Positions 26,792 to 34,950 of a DNA stretch of 51,019 nucleotides are shown one piece after another (the first letter of the stretch is position 1; each line of letters starts with the position of its first letter). Source of the stretch: an uncultured Treponema sp. (lineage in GTDB: Bacteria; Spirochaetota; Spirochaetia; Treponematales; Treponemataceae); contig CASGBA010000013.1 in NCBI GenBank assembly GCA_949299755.1, forward strand, positions 1 through 51,019, read 5' to 3'. A program made the translations under genes and the position numbers. Under the pieces are notes generated by a model. It saw only the letters and a program-made list of their open reading frames with translations, searched no databases and had not been told where the DNA came from.

Positions 26792-27937
26792 ATGGCACGT
26801 TTTGTATTAAATGAAACATCTTATCACGGTTCCGGGGCAATCAAGGAGATTGTGACGGAAGTGAAAACTCGCGGCTTCAAAAAAGCCTTTGTATGCTCGG
26901 ATCCTGATCTGGTCAAATTCAATGTCACGTCAAAAGTGACCGATTTGCTGAAGGCTGCGGGGCTGGACTTTGAGTTGTATTCCAACATAAAGCCGAACCC
27001 GACAATCGAGAACGTCCAGACCGGTGTAGCCGCCTTCAAGAAAAGCGGCGCCGATTATCTGGTCGCAATCGGTGGCGGTTCTTCAATGGATACCGCAAAA
27101 GCCATCGGTATTATTATTGCCAATCCGGAACACGAAGATGTACGTTCCCTTGAGGGGGCAATTATAACAAAAAATAAATGTGTCCCAATTATTGCCGTTC
27201 CCACAACAGCCGGAACAGCTGCCGAAGTTACCATCAACTACGTTATCACAGATGTAGAGAAGAAACGCAAATTTGTCTGCGTTGATCCCCATGACATCCC
27301 TGTTGTGGCCGTTATTGATCCGGACATGATGAGCAGTATGCCTAAAGGCTTGACTGCAGCCACCGGTATGGACGCCCTGACCCACGCCATCGAAGGTTAC
27401 ATCACCAAAGGTGCCTGGGAACTCAGCGATATGTTCCACCTGAAGGCTATTGAAATTATTTCCCGCTCACTGCGTGATGCTGTTGCCAACACCCCTAAAG
27501 GGCGGGAAGACATGGCGCTTGGACAGTATGTTGCCGGAATGGGCTTCTCCAACGTAGGATTGGGAATCGTTCACTCCATGGCTCATGCGCTGGGTGCTTT
27601 CTATGACACTCCCCACGGTGTGGCAAATGCGATTTTGCTTCCGACCGTTATGGAATACAACGCTTCCGCAACCGGCAGCCGCTACCGGGACATTGCAAAG
27701 GCCATGGGTGTCCCTGGAACAGATAAGATGTCCGAAGCTGAATACCGCAAGGCGGCCATTGACGCAGTAAAGAAGTTGTCCACCGATGTAGGTATCCCCG
27801 CGGATCTCAAGGAAATTGTAAAACCCGATGACGTACCGGCTCTGGCAAAATCCGCAATGGCGGACGCTTGTACTCCCGGTAATCCGAAAGATCCCAACGT
27901 GTCCGACATAGAAAAACTTTACCGCTCACTGCTGTAG
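26792..27937 (+). CDS. fucO: Iron-containing alcohol dehydrogenase, lactaldehyde reductase
   Basis: 381 residues, group III (Fe-dependent) alcohol dehydrogenase. By context it reduces L-lactaldehyde from the FucA reaction to (S)-1,2-propanediol, reoxidising NADH under anaerobic conditions. The NAD-binding GGGSSMDTAKAIG motif, the metal-ligand motifs GMDALTHAIEG and HSMAHALGAFYDTPHG, and the family signature are present. AAGGAGG precedes the ATG. It is the last gene of the operon and is followed by two hairpins. No propanediol-using or microcompartment genes lie in the window, so the diol is probably excreted. Confidence 0.94.
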   Translation: MARFVLNETSYHGSGAIKEIVTEVKTRGFKKAFVCSDPDLVKFNVTSKVTDLLKAAGLDFELYSNIKPNPTIENVQTGVAAFKKSGADYLVAIGGGSSMDTAKAIGIIIANPEHEDVRSLEGAIITKNKCVPIIAVPTTAGTAAEVTINYVITDVEKKRKFVCVDPHDIPVVAVIDPDMMSSMPKGLTAATGMDALTHAIEGYITKGAWELSDMFHLKAIEIISRSLRDAVANTPKGREDMALGQYVAGMGFSNVGLGIVHSMAHALGAFYDTPHGVANAILLPTVMEYNASATGSRYRDIAKAMGVPGTDKMSEAEYRKAAIDAVKKLSTDVGIPADLKEIVKPDDVPALAKSAMADACTPGNPKDPNVSDIEKLYRSLL

Positions 27938-27951
27938 AAAGGAAGTCCCTG

Positions 27952-27977
27952 CTGTTCTCCGGAAATCCGGGGAACAG
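27952..27977 (+). repeat. Stable hairpin after fucO
   Basis: CTGTTCTCCGG (27952-27962) pairs with CCGGGGAACAG (27967-27977) around an AAAT loop: 11 bp with one wobble. It has no T tract and lies upstream of a true terminator, so it may protect the 3' end of the fuc mRNA. Confidence 0.55.
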
Positions 27978-28004
27978 TATGCGGACGAAAGCAACATCAG
28001 GCGT

Positions 28005-28036
28005 AAGGCATCCGTGATCCGGATGCCTTTTTATTT
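28005..28036 (+). terminator. Intrinsic terminator of the fuc operon
   Basis: AAGGCATCCG (28005-28014) pairs perfectly with CGGATGCCTT (28020-28029) around TGATC, followed by TTTATTT. The complementary AA run on the left may let it also serve apbE from the other side. Confidence 0.85.
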
Positions 28037-28050
28037 CTGCCGCTTTTTTG

Positions 28051-29127
28051 TTACTGGGCGTCTATTGTGTCTATTACGGCGGGAGAAGTTCCCCCGTTCG
28101 TGGAAAATCTGTCTGAAAGGGATTTTGTAATATGGATGCCACCGTTCTCCGTTATTAAAATCATGTCGAAATTCTGGTGCTGCCTCCAGTATCCTGTTGC
28201 CTGTTCCAGCCCCATCACAAATAAAGCGGTGGAAAGAACGTCCGCAAGCCTTCCTTTTTTCGCAACGATTGTCACGGATGCCAATCCGCTTTCCGCCGGA
28301 TATCCTGTCGCTGGATTTATAATGTGATGGTATTTTTTCCCGTTTTCTCCGGTAAAATACCGTTCGTATCCGCCAGATGTTATAACAGCGCAGTCCTCCG
28401 CTTCAACAATCCCTATGGTTTCTCCATCATCAAATGGATTCCTTATGCCTATCCGCCATTTGCCGCCGTCCGGTTTTTTCCCGATAAGCTGGATGTTTCC
28501 GCCGATGTCCAAAAGTGCTGAAGTTATACCCTGCTGTTTTAGTAAATCCACAACCATGTCACCCGCATATCCCTTTGCCACTGCCCCCAAATCAAGTTTA
28601 ACGCCGTCAGATAGATGAATATTACCGTCTGACAAACAGACTTTCTTATAACCTGTGTTTTTAAGCAAACCGGCCAATTCCTCCTTTCCAGGGATTCTAT
28701 ACTGATGGCTTGTAAAACCCCATGCGTCCACAACCGGATATATCGTCGGTTCAAAGGTTCCTTCCGTTTTTTCAGCCATTGCCAGGGCGAATTCGAGAAG
28801 TTCCTCCGTTTCAGTGCTTATTTGCGTTGTTTCCCCGCGACTGTTGTTTACCCTGTATATTTCACTTTTTTCATATGAAACAGACCATAGGTCTTCAAGT
28901 TCCTTTATTTTTTCTTCGGAAAGTTCCAGTGCCTTTCCCGCCTGATCCCCGTAAGCGGACATCGTTATGTAAGTCCCCATGGCGATAAAATTTATGGAAT
29001 GTTTTTTAAGGTTCGTGCCGGTGGCAGGTTTGCATCCTGGGAAAAAAAACAGTCCGCACAAAAGCAATGCATTGCAAAACAATAAAAAGCGGTTTGGGAG
29101 GTTCTGCCCCGGATTTTTATATTTCAT
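28051..29127 (-). CDS. apbE: ApbE-family FAD:protein FMN transferase lipoprotein
   Basis: 358 residues. The N-terminus is a lipoprotein signal peptide with the lipidated Cys at residue 32 (FFFPGC). Motifs of the flavin transferase follow: FIAMGTYITM, the LDLGAVAKGYAGD block, DIGGNIQLIGKKPDG and the Mg-binding ADVLSTALFVMG. ApbE proteins attach FMN to Thr residues of Rnf/Nqr subunits outside the inner membrane; the Treponema pallidum homologue (Ftp) also hydrolyses FAD. No flavoprotein partner is visible in the window. A GGGGA ribosome site precedes the ATG, and TTGTCA with TATGAA 16 bp apart is a possible promoter. Confidence 0.93.
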   Translation of the reverse strand: MKYKNPGQNLPNRFLLFCNALLLCGLFFFPGCKPATGTNLKKHSINFIAMGTYITMSAYGDQAGKALELSEEKIKELEDLWSVSYEKSEIYRVNNSRGETTQISTETEELLEFALAMAEKTEGTFEPTIYPVVDAWGFTSHQYRIPGKEELAGLLKNTGYKKVCLSDGNIHLSDGVKLDLGAVAKGYAGDMVVDLLKQQGITSALLDIGGNIQLIGKKPDGGKWRIGIRNPFDDGETIGIVEAEDCAVITSGGYERYFTGENGKKYHHIINPATGYPAESGLASVTIVAKKGRLADVLSTALFVMGLEQATGYWRQHQNFDMILITENGGIHITKSLSDRFSTNGGTSPAVIDTIDAQ

Positions 29128-29238
29128 TCTTTTTCCCCATAATGTAGAAATTCATAAGGATAAATACAGTCATGACAATTATATCTAAACGGAAATTTCT
29201 TTCAACTGTATACCCCCTCCCGTTTTTTCGCCATCCTC

Positions 29239-29268
29239 TTGCTAAAATTATTTGCGCTCTGATATATT
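29239..29268 (+). promoter_or_regulatory. Promoter of the outer-membrane protein gene (leaderless candidate)
   Basis: TTGCTA (29239-29244, 4/6) and TATATT (29263-29268, 5/6) are 18 bp apart. The ATG at 29274 begins 6 nt after the -10 and has no Shine-Dalgarno sequence. Confidence 0.45.
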
Positions 29269-29273
29269 AAACC

Positions 29274-30929
29274 ATGCGGTTTTCTTGTTCCGTTTTTGCT
29301 TTGTATTTTATGTTGGTTTTGGCGCCATTTTTTTACGGGGAATCCGGTTCCCCTTCCGGCTCCAATGATAACGGTTCTGCGTGGAAAATGCAGAAATCCC
29401 ATATGTTGAATCTCCATTCCCGTTCCATGGAATGGCAGAAGTTGAAACGTATCCAAGGTGGAGAGAATATTCCGACGGCGGTTCATTCTATATCCGCTTC
29501 GGAAGCCTCTTATTATGGTTTTACCGTGGACAGATATCTTCCTGCGGAGCGTAAAACCTTTTTAAGCCCTGTTTTGCGTGTGCAGCCTTTTTTCACCGTC
29601 TGGAATAATATTGATACAGAAAGAGGAAGCCGGGATTTTTCACTGCGTAAAAGGCTTGGAATGGAGGATGAAATACTGGCTGCGGGGATTACCTTCGGTA
29701 CGGAGTCTTTTTTCGCTTCCTTTCAGTTTGATATGTCCACTGATGAGCTTGTCCGTAAAGCTGACTCGTCCGGCTTCCTCGGATTTTGGCAGCCCCAGGT
29801 TTACGGCAAATGGATGACCTTTCCCCGGGAGGGGTATTTGTCCTGGGCGGGGGAAAATATTTCCTTTTTCGCCGGCAGGATGAAAACGGGAATAGGACTC
29901 GGGGAGGAAAACCTGATATTGAATGGGCAGGCTTCCTGGTACGACAGTCTCCAATTCACCTGGTGGGACGAGAAATTCAAATTCTTTTCGATGATAGGTT
30001 CTTCTTCAGCCCATTTGTCCGACGGGGAATGGGCGGTCCAGACGCAGCAGTGGGATGACATAAACAACCATGACGATTCCGCCACTGCGGATATACCTCT
30101 CAAAATGTTCACTTATCACCGCTTTGAATGGAAACCTGTGCGGCGTTTCGGAATAGGTGTAACGGAAATGCAGCTTATCGGCGGTAAGGTTCCAGATTTG
30201 TTTAACCTGCTTCCGATGGTTACCTGGCACAACACCTATTCCGCGGCTGTTACCAACGTGATGTTTCAGGCTGATTTTTGGGCATTGCCGCTGGACGGTC
30301 TTCTCATACAGGGCGAATTCCTGGTGGATGATTTGCAGTCCGCTGTGGAAACCGGTGAGTCAAAACCTAATTGTCTTGCCTGGGAACTGGGAGCCCTTTA
30401 TACGCTTCCTTTGGACATTCCCGGCTGGATTTTCTTTCTTTCCGGTGAATATTCCCACGCTGACCGTTGGACTTACACACGCTGGCAGCCCTATTTGAGT
30501 ATGTACCAGCGTCAGGTTTCCAGTGGCGGTCATTCCGGGCTTGATACCCCCTTTGGACATTCTGAAGGCGGTGATGTGGATTCCTTCAAGTTTTCCGTGG
30601 GTGCTGTCACGGAACAGGGGGGCAGGATTGAATTGGGTTACAAATACCTCATTAAAGGGCCCGTATACCTTAACGACCTGGTCATAATAAACGGCAACGG
30701 ATTTCTTCCCGTTTATTATGACCAGGTTTCAAACCCTGAGGTCGCCGCCGTTTTGAATAAACCCGACAAGCACAGCCACTGTTTTTTGCTTGAGGCTGTA
30801 TGGCCTTTCCTAAATCATTTTGAAGCTTCCGCCGGATTGGATTTACGCTATGTAATGAATGCTTCCCATGAGAAAGGCAAAAAGGCTTTTGAGACAATAT
30901 TTAAAACCGGGATACTCTGGCATTATTAA
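29274..30929 (+). CDS. Predicted outer-membrane beta-barrel protein (Wzi-like)
   Basis: 551 residues. A signal peptide (about 1-22) is followed by alternating polar/hydrophobic strands rich in Trp, Tyr and Phe, such as RMKTGIGLGEENLILNGQAS and FKFFSMIGSSSAHL, and the protein ends in an aromatic residue (ILWHY). This is the pattern of a monomeric outer-membrane beta-barrel. The general layout recalls capsule-assembly Wzi-like proteins, but this assignment is tentative. The first 70 residues after the signal look helical and may form a plug or periplasmic domain. Its final 29 nt overlap the 3' end of holA on the other strand. Confidence 0.75.
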   Translation: MRFSCSVFALYFMLVLAPFFYGESGSPSGSNDNGSAWKMQKSHMLNLHSRSMEWQKLKRIQGGENIPTAVHSISASEASYYGFTVDRYLPAERKTFLSPVLRVQPFFTVWNNIDTERGSRDFSLRKRLGMEDEILAAGITFGTESFFASFQFDMSTDELVRKADSSGFLGFWQPQVYGKWMTFPREGYLSWAGENISFFAGRMKTGIGLGEENLILNGQASWYDSLQFTWWDEKFKFFSMIGSSSAHLSDGEWAVQTQQWDDINNHDDSATADIPLKMFTYHRFEWKPVRRFGIGVTEMQLIGGKVPDLFNLLPMVTWHNTYSAAVTNVMFQADFWALPLDGLLIQGEFLVDDLQSAVETGESKPNCLAWELGALYTLPLDIPGWIFFLSGEYSHADRWTYTRWQPYLSMYQRQVSSGGHSGLDTPFGHSEGGDVDSFKFSVGAVTEQGGRIELGYKYLIKGPVYLNDLVIINGNGFLPVYYDQVSNPEVAAVLNKPDKHSHCFLLEAVWPFLNHFEASAGLDLRYVMNASHEKGKKAFETIFKTGILWHY

Positions 30930-31962
30930 CCCTCCCTGCCTTTGATATACGGTAGAGAAGGTATTCGAATATCATGTTTTGCATTTGTCCGCCGCTGGAA
31001 CGGAGTTCCCCGTCCGCATCCGTCAGCATGGCTAAAATCCCCTCCACGGCTGGTTTGTTCCAGATACGTGCCGCGGAACGGTATTGATTTTGGATTTTTA
31101 TGCCGGAAAAACCGCCCTTCCTAAGCATATCGGCAGGAATATTCCTTCCGGATCCGCCGGCTTGTTCCTCCAGGGAAAGCCAGTCTTGAAGCCTTCGGAA
31201 GCAATATGAGAGTCCCGCTATGACCTGTGGCGGGGAAGAATCCTTAGAAAGGGAAATTTTCCTGAAAACCGCCGCCGCATTTTCAAAATCGTGTTTTGAC
31301 AGGGCATCGAAAAGAGTAAATGCGTTCTCTTCTTTGTTATGGGAAATTATGTATTCAACTTCATTTTCCGTAATCATGGTTCCTTTCCCGTAGAAAAGGG
31401 GGAAGGGTGAACAGGCAGCCCTCAGGGTTTCCGTGTTGTTTTCCACCATTTCCAAAATCAGCCTTACAGCTTTTTCGTCTATGGATAAACCCTCTTTTTT
31501 GAAAAATGAAACAATCCACTGTTCTTTCCTGTCCTCAAAAAGCTCCCAGAAAATTTTCTTGTGACCATCCGGTACGGCGGTCTCAATTTTTTTGTCAATG
31601 GAAATTTCATCTGAAAGAAGAATGAGGAAGGAATTGTTTTCAGGGTTTTCCCGGACAGAGGTTACCGAATGGATCCAGTCGGTAAGAATTGTGATTTCAT
31701 CTTTCAGTTTTATAAGTTCCGCGTTCCCCAACACCACAAATTTACCCGCGGAAAAGAGGGAACCGTTTTGCAGCAGGGAAACTAAATCTCCTGTTTTTAT
31801 ATCCTGGGCGTAATATTTATAATTTTCCAAATTGCCGTGCTGCTTTTCCGCCTGAAGTTTGATTTTTTCAATTTCTGCATTTTTTTCCCCGTTTTCCGGT
31901 CCGGTAAAAAGCCATACAGGGGCTGTCCCCGTGTTTTTTGATACTGCTTTAGCTGTCATCAC
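30901..31962 (-). CDS. holA: DNA polymerase III subunit delta
   Basis: 353 residues, normal for HolA. The delta subunit opens the sliding clamp within the clamp loader. The AAA-like N-terminal segment VWLFTGPENGEKNAEI lacks a functional Walker A, as expected for delta. Domain III features such as EENAFTLFDALSKHD and the closing helix near residue 330 match the family. The start overlaps the upstream sensor gene by 4 nt (ATGA-type junction), so it ends the leftward operon that includes ptsH. Its last 29 nt overlap the convergent outer-membrane protein gene. Confidence 0.88.
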   Translation of the reverse strand: MMTAKAVSKNTGTAPVWLFTGPENGEKNAEIEKIKLQAEKQHGNLENYKYYAQDIKTGDLVSLLQNGSLFSAGKFVVLGNAELIKLKDEITILTDWIHSVTSVRENPENNSFLILLSDEISIDKKIETAVPDGHKKIFWELFEDRKEQWIVSFFKKEGLSIDEKAVRLILEMVENNTETLRAACSPFPLFYGKGTMITENEVEYIISHNKEENAFTLFDALSKHDFENAAAVFRKISLSKDSSPPQVIAGLSYCFRRLQDWLSLEEQAGGSGRNIPADMLRKGGFSGIKIQNQYRSAARIWNKPAVEGILAMLTDADGELRSSGGQMQNMIFEYLLYRISKAGRVNNARVSRF

Positions 31963-33203
31963 AGTGCCTCCGGGTTTTCCGGCTCTTTGACTACGGGTTC
32001 AGTTCCGGTGTCGCCGGTGGGGATTGCTGAATTTGTATTTGGCTTTACATCCACGCCGGTTTTTTCCACGGCAGCCTCTTGATTCCCCGGATTCATGCCG
32101 GAAAGGGTGTTTTTAGCATGAATTATTTCTGCCCCGTTATTTATGAAAGAAACCGCTTCCTCCAAACCGTATATCCGGTGACTGATAAGGCTTGTGCTGT
32201 TATCTCCCCGTGAAATTTCACCGCACACACGGTTTAAGGAAGCCAGGGGGTCGGATAACCGCACACATATGTATAGAGCCGTCAGCAGAAGGAAAAGAAA
32301 GGGAGGCAGAATAAAACTTGAAAACAGCCATATTCCTGAATAAGGGATAAGTGGGGCAAGCCTTTTCAAAGTGAAAATATGGGTTTCCATTTCTTCTATC
32401 ATGTGTTCCGCTTTTTTTATCACCACCGGAAAGGCTGAAGTATAAAGGCATAAATAAGTGTTTCCGGCGTATTTCACTGTTTTAAGGATTCTTATGCAGG
32501 AATTGTTTCCACTGTCCGTGATTATGCCGTTTTTCATTTCGGCAAGTTTTTCCGCCTTGATGAATACGGAGGAGTCTCCCTCTTCCTTTACGGTTTGGTA
32601 GCCTATGGTGTTTTTGTTTTCCCCGTCAACCAGGTAAACCTGTACCGCCTTGGCATTGGAGTCAAATTCCCTGATTTCCGGAATCCAGTGCCGTGGATAC
32701 GCTCTTTGGTTCCCTATATTCACGCCTGTTAAAAATTTTCTTGCCACAGTTTCAAGCTGGATTTTCCTCAGGTTTGTGTATTCCTCCGCTGTTTTTTCAG
32801 CGTTGATAATGGAAGCATGGATTTTATTGTCATTATATACGGAGAAAATATTGTTCATGAAAAAACTTGAAAAAACACAGAAAATTATTGCCACCAGAAT
32901 TGCAAACCCGCAAAAAAGCTGAAAAACATTTATGCCGCTTTTATGCATTTTTCCGGTTTTCATGATTTCTGAGGATATGCCATAAAATAGAAAGGATGCC
33001 AGCGCTATGAAGGAAACCGGGATAATCACAAGGAGAAAAAAGCCCCTGGGATTCTGAAAAAATGTCTTGTCGAAAAGTCCTTCCGCACTTTCCTTTAAAA
33101 GCAGGAAACAAGAGGCTGTTACCAGCAGGAATACAAAAATAATGAACGGCAAGGAAAAAACAACAGGGAAAATTCTTTTTTCAGGTTCTTTTTGTACTTT
33201 CAA
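31959..33203 (-). CDS. NtrY-like membrane receptor (Cache-like region plus HAMP) without a kinase domain
   Basis: 414 residues. Three membrane helices come first (about 11-36, 53-76 and 89-116), then an extracytoplasmic region of about 175 residues, a fourth helix (about 296-326) and a HAMP-like segment (LSDPLASLNRVCGEISRGD, about 328-346, continuing to about 370). This is the plan of the NtrY nitrogen sensor kinase up to the HAMP. The PAS and histidine kinase domains of NtrY are absent; the protein ends in about 45 residues of low-complexity Pro/Glu/Thr-rich sequence. It overlaps ptsH by 4 nt and holA by 4 nt, so it is firmly part of the operon. A role coupling an external signal to the HPr/HprK system is speculation. 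Confidence 0.7.
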   Translation of the reverse strand: MKVQKEPEKRIFPVVFSLPFIIFVFLLVTASCFLLLKESAEGLFDKTFFQNPRGFFLLVIIPVSFIALASFLFYGISSEIMKTGKMHKSGINVFQLFCGFAILVAIIFCVFSSFFMNNIFSVYNDNKIHASIINAEKTAEEYTNLRKIQLETVARKFLTGVNIGNQRAYPRHWIPEIREFDSNAKAVQVYLVDGENKNTIGYQTVKEEGDSSVFIKAEKLAEMKNGIITDSGNNSCIRILKTVKYAGNTYLCLYTSAFPVVIKKAEHMIEEMETHIFTLKRLAPLIPYSGIWLFSSFILPPFLFLLLTALYICVRLSDPLASLNRVCGEISRGDNSTSLISHRIYGLEEAVSFINNGAEIIHAKNTLSGMNPGNQEAAVEKTGVDVKPNTNSAIPTGDTGTEPVVKEPENPEAL

Positions 33204-33466
33204 TCTTCTTCGAATTTATTTTCAAACAATTCTTCAATCGCCGCCGCCGCTTCAGCTTCATCGGGTCCGTTCGCGGACAATTTAATTTCCGTATTATAAC
33301 TTGCAGCCATCATTATAATACCCATAATGGATTTTGCGTTGACATGAAGCGTTCCCTTTTCCAAGGTGATTTCACTTTGAAATTTATTGGCGGTTTGGAC
33401 AATTAAAGACGCCGGTCTGGCATGTATTCCCGCCCTGTTCTTTATTTTTAGAACCTTATGTATCAT
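33200..33466 (-). CDS. ptsH: HPr phosphocarrier protein
   Basis: 88 residues, the normal size. The enzyme I phosphorylation site His15 lies in GIHARPAS and the HprK site Ser46 in NAKSIMG, both intact. With HprK encoded just upstream, this HPr can carry both the catalytic and the regulatory phosphate. No enzyme I or enzyme II gene is seen in the window. An AGGGGA ribosome site precedes the ATG; the gap to hprK is 21 nt and the end overlaps the sensor gene by 4 nt. Confidence 0.96.
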   Translation of the reverse strand: MIHKVLKIKNRAGIHARPASLIVQTANKFQSEITLEKGTLHVNAKSIMGIIMMAASYNTEIKLSANGPDEAEAAAAIEELFENKFEED

Positions 33467-33487
33467 CTTGAATCTCCCCTTGTAAAA

Positions 33488-34477
33488 TCAGTATGAATCG
33501 TCCGCATCATAATACGGCGATTGTACCGCATCCGTTTCAAGCCAACGCAGAACGCTTTTGTTGAATTCTTTCGCCGAGAAATACCCCATGCTTTTCAAGC
33601 GTTCATTCATAGCCGCTGTTTCTATAATAATCGGGATATTCCGTCCTGGGCGCACCGGAATTTCCAACATGGGAACCTGTACCCCGAGAATATCCATGGT
33701 TTTCTGGTCCGCCCCCAACCGGTCGTAAGACTTGGTGGCGTCCCATTCTTCCAGTTTTGCGACAATCTGCACTTCTTTCCGTTCACGGATAGCACCGACT
33801 CCGAAAAGCTGGGTGATGTTTATTATACCAAGCCCCCGTATTTCCATGTGATGCCCGATAAACTTATTAGCCCCTTGTCCTATGAGGCTGTTTCCGTTCA
33901 CACAGGAAATTTCCACTATATCATCGGCTACAAGCCGGTGTCCCCTCTCAATCAAATCCAGGGCCGTTTCGCTTTTTCCCACTCCGGAATCTCCGAGTAG
34001 AAGTATCCCCAATCCGTAGACTTCCACCAGAACACCGTGAAGGGACATCCGGGGCGCGAAAATATTGGAGAGGATTCGCATCAGCCGGGACGAAAATTCG
34101 CTGGATTCCAGTCCGGTGGATAAAACGGGGCAATCCGCTTCTTCCGCCATATCAACAAAAACCTGTGGCGGTTGAAGGCTGTGGGTAAAAATACAGCAGG
34201 GCAACGGATATGCAAAAAGCGCCTTTATGTTTTCGGTAAGGTTGTTTTGGACAATATTATTCAGATATGCGACTTCACCACGTCCGAACAGTTGAACCCT
34301 TTGGTATGCGAAAGAATCAAAAAAGCCGGAAAGCGCCAGCCCCGGACGGTTTAAGTCGGGGATTGATATAGGACGAACCAAGCCCCTTCTCCCGCAGATG
34401 CAGCGCAAATCCAAAGAGTCATGTTCTCTTAAATCCAGACTGAGAAGATCCAGAACTGAAAAACGTTTCGAAAACAT
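33488..34477 (-). CDS. hprK: HPr kinase/phosphorylase
   Basis: 329 residues. It phosphorylates HPr on Ser46 or reverses this, depending on ATP, phosphate and glycolytic intermediates. The P-loop GDSGVGKS is at 162-169, preceded by the HGVLVEVYG segment with the catalytic His (about 147), and the HprK signature MEIRGLGIINI follows. The gene sits between hpf and ptsH, as in the rpoN-associated cluster of many Gram-negative bacteria. A 53-nt gap separates it from hpf. Confidence 0.96.
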   Translation of the reverse strand: MFSKRFSVLDLLSLDLREHDSLDLRCICGRRGLVRPISIPDLNRPGLALSGFFDSFAYQRVQLFGRGEVAYLNNIVQNNLTENIKALFAYPLPCCIFTHSLQPPQVFVDMAEEADCPVLSTGLESSEFSSRLMRILSNIFAPRMSLHGVLVEVYGLGILLLGDSGVGKSETALDLIERGHRLVADDIVEISCVNGNSLIGQGANKFIGHHMEIRGLGIINITQLFGVGAIRERKEVQIVAKLEEWDATKSYDRLGADQKTMDILGVQVPMLEIPVRPGRNIPIIIETAAMNERLKSMGYFSAKEFNKSVLRWLETDAVQSPYYDADDSY

Positions 34478-34530
34478 ACTTGACTATACCCGCAGGAGTT
34501 TTTTTTGTAAAGACTTGGCTCCTGTCAATT

Positions 34531-34821
34531 TTATTTCCGCTCTTGTATCTTATCCTTTTCTTTTTTTACTTTCTGGTCCAAAACGTCCATCATTTTATTT
34601 ACACAAGCCTGAAAATCATAGTCTTCGGCCGAAACATGGGCGTTCCCTCCCCATCTGAAATTCACCGTGGATTCACTGAGGAATTTTTTATCCAGCTTTA
34701 CGGAAACCGTGATGTCTGTGATTAAATCCTCCGCGTATTTTATTCTCTGGAGCTTTTTGTCAATAAATTCGCGCTGCTCATCATCCATCGTAAATTTAAT
34801 TGCGTTTACATTGATGTTCAT
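34531..34821 (-). CDS. hpf: Ribosome hibernation promoting factor (short HPF/RaiA family)
   Basis: 96 residues, the short form lacking the C-terminal dimerisation domain of long HPF. These proteins bind the decoding centre of the 30S subunit and stabilise idle ribosomes. The beta-alpha-beta-beta-beta-alpha order is apparent, with the conserved AEDYDFQACVNKMMDVLDQK segment near the end. It lies directly downstream of rpoN, the standard position in the rpoN operon. AGGAGG lies before the ATG, and a good promoter is present in the gap, so it can be expressed apart from rpoN. Confidence 0.93.
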   Translation of the reverse strand: MNINVNAIKFTMDDEQREFIDKKLQRIKYAEDLITDITVSVKLDKKFLSESTVNFRWGGNAHVSAEDYDFQACVNKMMDVLDQKVKKEKDKIQERK

Positions 34822-34839
34822 ATAGCCTCCTGAATGATT

Positions 34840-34868
34840 ATGATACTACTAAACCACGGTAAAATCAA
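34840..34868 (-). promoter_or_regulatory. Promoter for hpf-hprK-ptsH
   Basis: On the minus strand TTGATT (34863-34868) and TATCAT (34840-34845) are 17 bp apart. The predicted leader is short but includes the AGGAGG ribosome site. It allows hpf and the PTS genes to be expressed independently of rpoN. Confidence 0.55.
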
Positions 34869-34950
34869 AAGATTTCTTAAAAAACATATAATATTAGATT
34901 ATATTTGATAATAAACGCCTGTTCCGGATTTGTTGGAACGGTTCCTGTGT

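Noticed and set aside
26792-26812. TGGCACG resembling the -24 element of a sigma-54 promoter at the start of fucO
   Set aside because: It is formed by the fucO start codon and next codons (ATGGCACG), and no TTGC -12 element follows at the required spacing.
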